NCBI GenBank assembly: GCA_002450925.1
Contig: DKAU01000163.1
Coordinates: 2,496-8,729, forward strand
Direction of reading: 5' to 3'
From: Thiobacillus sp. UBA6918
GTDB lineage: Bacteria; Pseudomonadota; Gammaproteobacteria; Burkholderiales; Thiobacillaceae
Length of the DNA stretch: 6,234 nucleotides
Both the position numbers and the translations under genes were made by a program. Shown here piece by piece: positions 1 to 5,035 of this stretch (positions are counted from its first letter, which is position 1; each line of letters begins with the position of its first letter). Below the pieces are notes generated by a model, which did no database searches, was not told the origin of the DNA, and saw only the letters and a program-made list of their open reading frames with translations.

Positions 1-555
1 GCCACCACGCGTGCCGGCATGCTCACCAATCCGCTGCGTGATCGATTCGGCATCGTCGCCAGGCTGGAGTTCTATACTCCGGCAGAACTTGCGCGCATTG
101 TTGCGCGTTCCGCAGGCCTGCTCAGCATGCAACTGGAAGAAGAGGGCGCGCTGGAAATTGCCAAACGCTCGCGCGGTACCCCGCGGATTGCCAACCGCCT
201 GCTACGTCGCGTTCGTGATTATGCGGAAGTGCGAGCATCCGGCGTGGGTACGCGCGAGGTAGCGGATGCTGCATTGTCGATGCTGGACGTGGACCATGCC
301 GGTTTCGACATGATGGACAGAAAGCTCTTGCTGGCGGTGATTGAAAAGTTCTCTGGCGGGCCAGTGGGCCTGGATAACCTTGCAGCAGCCATAGGCGAGG
401 AGCGTGACACCATCGAGGATGTGCTTGAGCCCTACCTAATCCAGCAGGGCTTCCTGCAGCGCACTCCAAGGGGCCGGGTCGCCACACCTCATGCATACCG
501 GCATCTGGGTTTTGCCACGCCCGCTTCTGCGCCGGACCTGTTCGACAAGCAATGA
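1..555 (+). CDS. ruvB: RuvB, Holliday junction branch-migration helicase (3' part only)
   Basis: RuvB is the hexameric AAA+ ATPase that drives branch migration of Holliday junctions together with RuvA, in recombination and repair in the cytoplasm. The frame is open from base 1 and its 5' half lies outside the window. The 184 visible residues compare with about 340 for a full protein, so the Walker A and B motifs are missing. What remains starts in the sensor-1 region (ATTRAG, visible residues 1-6), followed by PLRDRFG (11-17), the arginine-finger segment. Next comes the sensor-2 motif GTPRIANR (59-66). The C-terminal winged-helix DNA-binding domain spans about 105-175, with the very conserved stretches GPVGLDNLAAAIGEER and EPYLIQQGFLQRTPRGR. 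The stop TGA at 553-555 overlaps the ATG of ybgC. Family assignment is secure. Upstream ruvA/ruvC would be expected but cannot be seen. Confidence 0.97.
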   Translation, partial: ATTRAGMLTNPLRDRFGIVARLEFYTPAELARIVARSAGLLSMQLEEEGALEIAKRSRGTPRIANRLLRRVRDYAEVRASGVGTREVADAALSMLDVDHAGFDMMDRKLLLAVIEKFSGGPVGLDNLAAAIGEERDTIEDVLEPYLIQQGFLQRTPRGRVATPHAYRHLGFATPASAPDLFDKQ

Positions 556-971
556 CGCAAGGAAGCAACACGGCGGCTTTCTCCTGGCCTGTAAGGGTGT
601 ACTGGGAAGATACTGATGCTTATGGCGTTGTCTACTACGCCAACTATCTGAAGTTTCTGGAACGTGCACGGTCGGAATGGCTGCGAGCACTGGGTTTCGA
701 ACAACCTGACCTGATCGAGAAACATCGCGGTGCCTTCGTGGTGCGCCGGGTTGAGGCGGATTATCTGCTTCCGGCACGGTTCAACGACAGCCTTGAAGTC
801 GAAGTTTTCCTGCTCGAGCAGAACCGAACCAGCCTTGATATGTCTCAGCGCATATTGAGGGGCAGTGAAGTTCTGATGAATGTAAACGTAAAACTGGTCT
901 GGGTAGCCGAAGCTTCATTCAAACCGGCTAGAATTCCGGACGAAATTCTTGGATCACTGAACATCCAGTAA
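552..971 (+). CDS. ybgC: YbgC, acyl-CoA thioesterase of the Tol-Pal cluster (hotdog fold)
   Basis: A 139-residue cytoplasmic hotdog-fold thioesterase of the 4-hydroxybenzoyl-CoA thioesterase family; E. coli YbgC is 134 aa. Characterised homologues hydrolyse acyl-CoA thioesters, and E. coli YbgC has been linked to phospholipid-synthesis proteins and ACP. Its role in Tol-Pal function is not settled. The sequence shows the family start VRVYWEDTDAYGVVYYANY (residues 14-32). Asp22 corresponds to the catalytic Asp18 of the Haemophilus enzyme. The position equivalent to the His of E. coli VVYH is Tyr29 here, and the first Gly of DAGG is Tyr24. Later family positions such as RARSEWLRALG (38-48) and the FVVRRVEADYLLPAR segment (60-74) are typical. 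The ATG overlaps the ruvB stop (ATGA), which suggests translational coupling; I see no strong Shine-Dalgarno sequence. tolQ follows after 11 nt. Confidence 0.94.
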   Translation: MTQGSNTAAFSWPVRVYWEDTDAYGVVYYANYLKFLERARSEWLRALGFEQPDLIEKHRGAFVVRRVEADYLLPARFNDSLEVEVFLLEQNRTSLDMSQRILRGSEVLMNVNVKLVWVAEASFKPARIPDEILGSLNIQ

Positions 972-976
972 GAGAG
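970..976 (+). promoter_or_regulatory. Weak ribosome binding site supporting the TTG start of tolQ
   Basis: AAGAGAG lies 6 nt before the TTG at 983 and overlaps the end of ybgC. It is only a partial match to AAGGAGG. It matters because tolQ has no ATG near its conserved N-terminus; the first downstream Met codon falls inside the first membrane helix. The TTG therefore needs some support, and this purine run is the only candidate. Confidence 0.4.
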
Positions 977-982
977 TCCATC

Positions 983-1669
983 TTGGAAGTCACACAAAAC
1001 CTATCGTTAATCCACCTGATTCTTCAGGCCAGCATACCCGTCAAGTTCGTGCTGGGTATCCTGCTGGCCGCATCCTCCATGTCCTGGTGGCACATCTTTC
1101 TCAAGCTTTTCGCGTTGAAGCGCGCAAAAGGTGAAACCGACAGTTTTGAGAAGGAATTCTGGGGTGGTGCCGACTTGAATGTCATTTTTCAGCGCGTCAG
1201 TCAGGATCGCGAAGGGGCAGGCGAACTGGAGCGAATTTTTGAAGCGGGTTTTCGCGAATTCCTCAAGCTGAGACGTCAGGCTGGAGCATCGGTCAACGTC
1301 ATCATGGACGGCACGCGCCGTGCCATGAGGGCAGCCTACCAGCGAGAGATGGATGGGCTGGAATCGCATCTCGCTTTCCTGGCAACGGTGGGTTCGGTGT
1401 CTCCTTATGTGGGCCTTTTCGGCACGGTATGGGGCATCATGCTGGCATTCCAGAGTCTGGCCTCTGTTGCACAGGCAACACTGGCTCAGGTTGCGCCAGG
1501 CATTGCGGAGGCGCTGATTGCTACCGCCATGGGCCTCTTCGCCGCCATTCCTGCGGTGGTGGCCTACAACCGCTATACCCATGATATCGACCGGCTTTCC
1601 AACCGCATGGAAAGCTTCATGGAAGAGTTTTCCAACATCCTGCAGCGCCAGGCAACCAGACCTGCCTGA
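983..1669 (+). CDS. tolQ: TolQ, inner-membrane proton-channel subunit of the Tol-Pal motor
   Basis: TolQ (228 aa; E. coli 230) belongs to the TolQ/ExbB/MotA family. It forms the inner-membrane stator pore around TolR and uses the proton motive force to energise TolA. Three membrane helices are visible: about residues 17-37, 132-157 (FLATVGSVSPYVGLFGTVWG) and 172-195 (GIAEALIATAMGLFAAIPAV). A large cytoplasmic loop lies between the first two. Thr148 and Thr181 sit where E. coli TolQ has the channel-lining Thr145 and Thr178. The start is TTG: translation from there gives MEVTQNLSLIHLILQ, which matches the usual TolQ N-terminus, and no ATG or GTG lies near it in frame. A weak purine-rich site lies 6 nt upstream. 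tolR follows after 3 nt. The family call is secure and the start is likely. Confidence 0.97.
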   Translation: MEVTQNLSLIHLILQASIPVKFVLGILLAASSMSWWHIFLKLFALKRAKGETDSFEKEFWGGADLNVIFQRVSQDREGAGELERIFEAGFREFLKLRRQAGASVNVIMDGTRRAMRAAYQREMDGLESHLAFLATVGSVSPYVGLFGTVWGIMLAFQSLASVAQATLAQVAPGIAEALIATAMGLFAAIPAVVAYNRYTHDIDRLSNRMESFMEEFSNILQRQATRPA

Positions 1670-1672
1670 TTT

Positions 1673-2083
1673 ATGCCACGCACTCGCAAACAGGTAGCCC
1701 AGATCAACGTTGTGCCGCTAATCGACGTGATGCTGGTGCTGCTTGTGGTGTTCATGATTACCGCACCGTTCATCAACCCCGGCCAGGTGGAACTGCCCAG
1801 TGTGGGAAAAACTGCTGCGGCGCCCACATTGCCGCTCGAAGTCATGATCAAGGCAAGTGGGCAAATCATTTTGCGCGACCGCGCATCGGGTGATGATGAA
1901 TTCAGGGTTTCAGGAGACATGCTGCCCGGCGAAATAAAGCGAATCCTGAAAGCTCATCCTGACCAGCCGGTAGTGATTTCTGCCGACAAGAGCGTGCGCT
2001 ATGAAGAAGTCATGAACGCTATGTCAGTTTTGCAGGCAGCCAATGTGACTCGGATCGGGCTGCTGGCAAAACCTGCGCAATGA
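1673..2083 (+). CDS. tolR: TolR, inner-membrane motor subunit of Tol-Pal
   Basis: TolR (136 aa; E. coli 142) is an ExbD/TolR-family protein. It has a short cytoplasmic N-terminus, one membrane helix (about residues 15-34) and a periplasmic domain. The motif INVVPLIDVMLVLLVVFMIT (11-30) carries Asp18, the counterpart of the essential proton-carrying Asp23 of E. coli TolR. The region after the helix (PFINPGQVELPSV) and the C-terminal domain (about 55-136, with PVVISADKSVRYEEVM) fit the family. The periplasmic domain dimerises and can bind peptidoglycan in studied homologues. The ATG lies only 3 nt after tolQ and has no clear Shine-Dalgarno site, so coupled translation is probable. The stop TGA overlaps the tolA ATG. 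Confidence 0.97.
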   Translation: MPRTRKQVAQINVVPLIDVMLVLLVVFMITAPFINPGQVELPSVGKTAAAPTLPLEVMIKASGQIILRDRASGDDEFRVSGDMLPGEIKRILKAHPDQPVVISADKSVRYEEVMNAMSVLQAANVTRIGLLAKPAQ

Positions 2084-2937
2084 ATCTGGCGCTCCCACGC
2101 GAGGACGTGACCGCAGGCCTGCTGGCCGCAGCTGTGCATGGATTTTTTATCTTGCTGCTGGTGTTTGGTTTGTCGTGGCAGATACACGATCCACAGCCCA
2201 TCATGGCGGAACTTTGGCATAGCCTGCCGGAATTGCCGCGTCCCTCTCCGCCGCCACCACCGCCACCAACACCCCTTCCAAAGCCTTTGCCAGAGCCGGT
2301 TCCCAAAGCACAGCCTGTTCCTGATACGAAAGCTGCCGACATAGCGCTTGAAAAAAAGAAAAAGGAAGAACTGCGCAAGAAAAAGGAAGCGCAGACGCTG
2401 GAGGAAAAAAAACGCAAGGAAGAATTGAGGCGCAAGGAAGAGGCGCGGCGCATGGAACTCGAGCTTGAACATGAGGCGGCAAGGCTGGAAGCCCTGAAAA
2501 GGGAGGAGAAAAGGCTGGCCGAACAGAAGCGTCGTGAAGCCCTGCTGCGAGAGGAAGAGGAACTTCAGCAACGCATGCTTGAAGAATCGCTTGCAGCGGA
2601 AACCGCTCGAATCAAGGCAAAGGCGGCAGCCGACCAGCGAGCCTCAGAGATCGCCAAGATTGTTGCTCAATACAAGGACATGATCAGTGCGAAGGTTCGG
2701 GGCAACACCCGTCTTCCGGATAGCCTGTCGGGCAACCCTGAGGTGGAGTTTGAAGTAAGCGTTCTGCCGACGGGTGAAATTACCAAAATCCGGCTTTCAA
2801 AGAGCAGCGGAAATGCGGACTACGATCAGGCGGTGCAGCGAGGAATCGAAAAATCCTCTCCCTTGCCTGTGCCGAGTGACAGGACGGCGGCAGCGGAATT
2901 TCGCAATTTGATACTGAAGCACAAGGCCCGCGAGTAA
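2080..2937 (+). CDS. tolA: TolA, periplasm-spanning force transducer of Tol-Pal
   Basis: TolA links the TolQR motor to TolB/Pal and CpoB at the outer membrane. This one has 285 aa against 421 in E. coli, mostly because the central region is shorter. Visible parts in order are: a membrane helix at about 10-33 with His20; a proline-rich segment at 50-81 containing seven prolines in a row (57-63), reminiscent of TonB; a highly charged Lys/Glu/Arg helix at about 87-196 rather than the Ala-rich helix of E. coli; and a compact C-terminal TolA/TonB-C-like domain at about 197-285 (VEFEVSVLPTGEITKIRLSKS). The protein contains no Cys, so the disulfide of E. coli domain III is absent. The helix-coding DNA is very purine-rich, with runs A7 (2351-2357) and A8 (2405-2412) and an 11-bp repeat CGCAAGGAAGA at 2413 and 2431. 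The ATG overlaps the tolR stop. Identity is secure from context and architecture. Confidence 0.95.
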   Translation: MNLALPREDVTAGLLAAAVHGFFILLLVFGLSWQIHDPQPIMAELWHSLPELPRPSPPPPPPPTPLPKPLPEPVPKAQPVPDTKAADIALEKKKKEELRKKKEAQTLEEKKRKEELRRKEEARRMELELEHEAARLEALKREEKRLAEQKRREALLREEEELQQRMLEESLAAETARIKAKAAADQRASEIAKIVAQYKDMISAKVRGNTRLPDSLSGNPEVEFEVSVLPTGEITKIRLSKSSGNADYDQAVQRGIEKSSPLPVPSDRTAAAEFRNLILKHKARE

Positions 2938-2941
2938 GGCT

Positions 2942-2974
2942 TTGTCACAAATCGGGTTTTCCCCCTGTGATAAA
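2942..2974 (+). promoter_or_regulatory. Possible weak promoter upstream of tolB
   Basis: The tolA/tolB gap contains TTGTCA (2942-2947, 5 of 6 to the sigma-70 -35 consensus). It also contains an extended -10-like TGTGATAAA, with TG at 2966-2967 and GATAAA at 2969-2974 (4 of 6). The spacing of 21 nt is longer than the usual 16-18, so this would be a weak promoter at best. An internal promoter before tolB is known in E. coli, which makes the position reasonable. A start about 7 nt downstream would leave a leader of roughly 27 nt before the GTG at 3008. Confidence 0.25.
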
Positions 2975-3007
2975 CTCGCGTTGTTGTTTTCAATTACTCG
3001 GGTTGCC

Positions 3008-4288
3008 GTGCATTCCCTGTCGCGTTATTTTGTTATTGTTCTTCTTCCGCTGTTAGCCGGTATTGCCGGACAGCGCGCCCATGCAGCACTTGAGATTCAG
3101 GTTACCGGCGGGGCCGCGAACAAGATCCCCGTTGCTCTGATGAATTTTCAGTCAGCCTCTAACCGGCCCAATCCCGAATTGACAGAGATCATTGGTCAGG
3201 ATCTGTTGCGTTCAGGCCAGATCAGTCTGGTTGCGGGTACGGCAGGCCAGCAGATTTTCGAACCTTCACAAATCAATTACCCCGCCTGGCGTGGCAAGGG
3301 TGCAGACGCGATTGTGATTGGACAGATCGTGAGTTTGCCGGGCGGTCGATTCGAGGTACGTTTCAGGCTGATAGATACGATTAAGCAGACCCAGCTTGTT
3401 GGCCTGAGCTTTAACATCGGGCCCGAGCAGTGGCGTGCGGCCGCACACAAGATTGCCGACATCGTTTATGAAAAGCTGACAGGTTCACCTGGTGTATTCA
3501 GTACACGCATCGCTTATGTGCAGAAGCGAGGCAAGCAATACGAACTGCGTGTGGCTGACGCCGACGGCCAAAATGGCCAGACAGTTGTGCGTTCCAATGA
3601 GCCTTTGATCTCGCCTGCGTTTTCTCCTGAAGGAGACCGGCTGGCTTATGTATCGTTCGAGGACAGAAAGCCAATCGTCTATGTACAGTCGTTGCGCGAT
3701 GGAAGTCGGCGCACTGTTGCTTCGTTCAAAGGTTCCAACTCTGCGCCTGCGTGGTCTCCTGATGGAAGTCGGCTGGCTGTGACACTCACGCGCGATGCGG
3801 GATCGCAAATTTATTTGATCAACACTGATGGAAGCGGCCTCAAGCGACTGACTATCAGCAGCGCCATCGATACCGAGCCGGCATGGTCGCCTGATGGTCG
3901 GTCGATTTACTTTACTTCAGACCGTGGTGGATCTCCGCAGATTTACCGGGTCTCATCCGAAGGTGGCGAGGTCAAGCGCATTACCTTTGAAGGGACTTAC
4001 AACGTTTCACCCGATGTCAGCCCGGATGGCAAATACCTGGCCTATATCAAACGCGATAGCGGTAGGTTCCAGGTTGCCCTGCTAGACCTGGCCACAAGTC
4101 AGGTTCGGGTTTTGACGGATACTGCACATGATGAATCACCGAGCTTTGCACCCAATGGGCAGTTGCTGCTGTATGCCACGCTTTCTGGCGGCCGAGGCAT
4201 CCTTGGTACGGTCAGCCTTGATGGACGTACGAGGGCAAGGCTTTCAGAACCGGGCAGTGATGCGCGTGAACCTGTGTGGGGCCCTTAG
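3008..4288 (+). CDS. tolB: TolB, periplasmic beta-propeller protein of Tol-Pal
   Basis: TolB (426 aa from this start; E. coli 430) is a soluble periplasmic protein that binds Pal. It is pulled off by energised TolA, which lets Pal move to the division site. I chose GTG 3008 because it gives a clean Sec signal peptide: a short basic start (HSLSRY), a hydrophobic core (FVIVLLPLLAGIAG) and cleavage after AHA (residues 24-26). The frame stays open upstream to TTG 2942, and TTG 2981/2984 are alternatives; none of these has a good Shine-Dalgarno site. The mature N-terminus LEIQVTGG fits the segment that contacts TolA. An alpha/beta domain (about 27-165) is followed by the six-bladed propeller, with repeated SPDG/SPEG motifs (PAFSPEGDRLAYVS, PAWSPDGSRLAVT, PAWSPDGRSIYFTSDRGG, PDVSPDGKYLAYI, PSFAPNGQLLLYAT). 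At DNA level GATGGAAGTCGGC recurs at 3698 and 3761. Function is secure and the exact start is less so. Confidence 0.95.
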   Translation: MHSLSRYFVIVLLPLLAGIAGQRAHAALEIQVTGGAANKIPVALMNFQSASNRPNPELTEIIGQDLLRSGQISLVAGTAGQQIFEPSQINYPAWRGKGADAIVIGQIVSLPGGRFEVRFRLIDTIKQTQLVGLSFNIGPEQWRAAAHKIADIVYEKLTGSPGVFSTRIAYVQKRGKQYELRVADADGQNGQTVVRSNEPLISPAFSPEGDRLAYVSFEDRKPIVYVQSLRDGSRRTVASFKGSNSAPAWSPDGSRLAVTLTRDAGSQIYLINTDGSGLKRLTISSAIDTEPAWSPDGRSIYFTSDRGGSPQIYRVSSEGGEVKRITFEGTYNVSPDVSPDGKYLAYIKRDSGRFQVALLDLATSQVRVLTDTAHDESPSFAPNGQLLLYATLSGGRGILGTVSLDGRTRARLSEPGSDAREPVWGP

Positions 4289-4320
4289 TTTTCAGTTGCA
4301 GAAGGCCTTTTGGTGAGGGA

Positions 4321-4361
4321 GCTGGTACCTGATGCTTTGAATTTGTCTATGCTGGTACCTG
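4321..4361. repeat. 11-bp direct repeat pair, 30-bp period
   Basis: GCTGGTACCTG occurs exactly at 4321-4331 and 4351-4361, start to start 30 bp, close to three helical turns. With one inserted base the similarity continues for a few more bases (GATG against GCATG). Each copy contains the palindrome GGTACC. A looser third version (CTGGTGGTCTGAT) lies at 4400-4412. A related segment inside the pal signal-peptide codons (4468-4487) matches the first copy's 20-nt stretch at about 16 positions. The function is unknown; a tandem operator or chance are both possible. Confidence 0.6.
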
Positions 4362-4381
4362 CATGTGTCCAATGGACAGAG

Positions 4382-4406
4382 CCACCAAGCAGTGCGAAAC
4401 TGGTGG
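4382..4406 (+). promoter_or_regulatory. Possible mRNA hairpin in the pal leader
   Basis: CCACCA (4382-4387) and TGGTGG (4401-4406) are perfect 6-bp complements separated by 13 nt. An alternative pairing of CCACC plus AGT (4391-4393) with ACTGGTGG (4399-4406) leaves a GCGAA loop and a 4-nt bulge. The sequence after it is AT-rich but not a T-run, so it is not an intrinsic terminator. It could stabilise a processed pal transcript. No folding energy was computed. Confidence 0.3.
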
Positions 4407-4432
4407 TCTGATAAATAATCATCTTGACAAGG

Positions 4433-4439
4433 AAGGAGG
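4433..4439 (+). promoter_or_regulatory. Strong Shine-Dalgarno site of pal
   Basis: AAGGAGG lies 5 nt before GTG 4445, a near-ideal match to the 16S anti-Shine-Dalgarno sequence and the strongest in the window. It settles the pal start: an earlier in-frame TTG at 4424 lies upstream of this site and would put extra residues before the lipoprotein signal. A strong site fits the high abundance of Pal. Confidence 0.85.
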
Positions 4440-4444
4440 CGAGT

Positions 4445-5035
4445 GTGAAACGAATCCTGTTGCCTTTGCTGGTACTGGGGGCTTTGAGTGGTTGTGAGAC
4501 TCTGGGTCTAGGCGGAGAAAAGGCTGCCATTGAAGACCGCAATGCTGGTCAAACTGCCAGCAAATCTTCGGCCAGCACAACAAATTCAGCCGCATCCGGC
4601 GGAACGCAGACATCTGCGCTGGGAGCGGGTGGGCTTAACGGCAAATCGCTTGACGGTGACAAGATGCAAATGGATCCCCGCAAGGATCCCGCCAGCCCGC
4701 TTTCTAAACGCAGCATTTATTTCGATTTCGACAGTTATGTCGTGCGGGATGAATATCGTTCCGTTGTCGAGGCCCATGCCGCCTACCTGAACGGAAATCG
4801 CAGTGCTCGAGTGATCGTCCAGGGAAATGCAGATGAGCGCGGCAGTCGAGAGTACAACCTGGCTCTGGGGCAGAAGCGTGCAGAAGCGGTGCGCAAATCG
4901 CTTTCAGTTCTTGGTGTTCCGGAAAGCCAGCTGGAGGCGATCAGTTTTGGCGAAGAGAAACCCCGTAGTTCGGGCAGTTCCGAACAGGATTACGCTGAAA
5001 ACAGGCGTGCTGATATTGTCTACGGTGACGAATGA
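4445..5035 (+). CDS. pal: Pal, peptidoglycan-associated outer-membrane lipoprotein
   Basis: Pal (196 aa; E. coli 173) anchors the outer membrane to peptidoglycan and is positioned at the septum by TolB and TolA. Starting at GTG 4445, a short basic and hydrophobic signal (VKRILLPLLVLGA) leads to the lipobox LSGC, with the lipidated Cys17. Glu at +2 fits outer-membrane sorting. A flexible Ser/Ala/Gly/Thr-rich linker runs from about 18 to 88 and is longer than in E. coli. The OmpA-like domain (about 89-196) begins with SIYFDFDSYVV and contains GNADERGSREYNLALGQKRA (127-146). Asp130 and Arg145 are the residues expected to hold the diaminopimelate of peptidoglycan. The end ENRRADIVY is typical. 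The stop TGA overlaps the cpoB ATG. Start and identity are both well supported. Confidence 0.97.
   Translation: MKRILLPLLVLGALSGCETLGLGGEKAAIEDRNAGQTASKSSASTTNSAASGGTQTSALGAGGLNGKSLDGDKMQMDPRKDPASPLSKRSIYFDFDSYVVRDEYRSVVEAHAAYLNGNRSARVIVQGNADERGSREYNLALGQKRAEAVRKSLSVLGVPESQLEAISFGEEKPRSSGSSEQDYAENRRADIVYGDE

Larger units (their letters stand above)
4289..4444 (+). other. tolB-pal intergenic spacer, the largest gap in the operon
   Basis: This 156-nt gap stands out in an operon whose other junctions are 70 nt or less. It holds an 11-bp direct repeat (4321-4331 and 4351-4361), a small inverted repeat TGTCC-AAT-GGACA (4366-4378), a possible hairpin (4382-4406), an AT-rich stretch (4410-4421) and the pal ribosome binding site (4433-4439). 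No U-tract follows any hairpin, so I see no intrinsic terminator. I found no convincing -35/-10 pair either. It most likely acts as the pal leader, or as a processing or promoter region that lets Pal be made in larger amounts than TolB. Confidence 0.6.

Noticed and set aside
1007..1582. Minus-strand open frame (191 aa) opposite tolQ
   Set aside because: It lies wholly within tolQ, has no recognisable motifs or ribosome site and looks like a codon-bias shadow.
2019..2453. Long minus-strand open frame (144 aa) opposite tolA
   Set aside because: Its Ser/Phe/Arg/Gly-rich composition mirrors the Lys/Glu and Pro codons of tolA on the other strand; it has no family features and tolA is certain.
2942..3007. 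N-terminal extension of tolB from TTG 2942
   Set aside because: It would put 22 extra residues before a complete signal peptide, with no ribosome site in the 4-nt gap after tolA.
3698..3838. Repeated GATGGAAG(T)CGGC segments in tolB as a mobile or regulatory repeat
   Set aside because: They encode the recurring DGS/DGR turns of the propeller blades and are explained by protein repeat structure.
4303..4310. AAGGCCTT palindrome after tolB as a terminator
   Set aside because: It is a short perfect palindrome with no loop, and only TTGG follows; it cannot form a typical terminator hairpin.
4424..4429. Perfect TTGACA (-35 consensus) just before pal
   Set aside because: A -10 at normal spacing would fall at about 4446-4452, inside pal, where the sequence (around GAAACG) is a poor match.
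4424..4444. Earlier TTG start for pal
   Set aside because: It lies upstream of the AAGGAGG site and would add seven residues before the lipoprotein signal; GTG 4445 is better placed.
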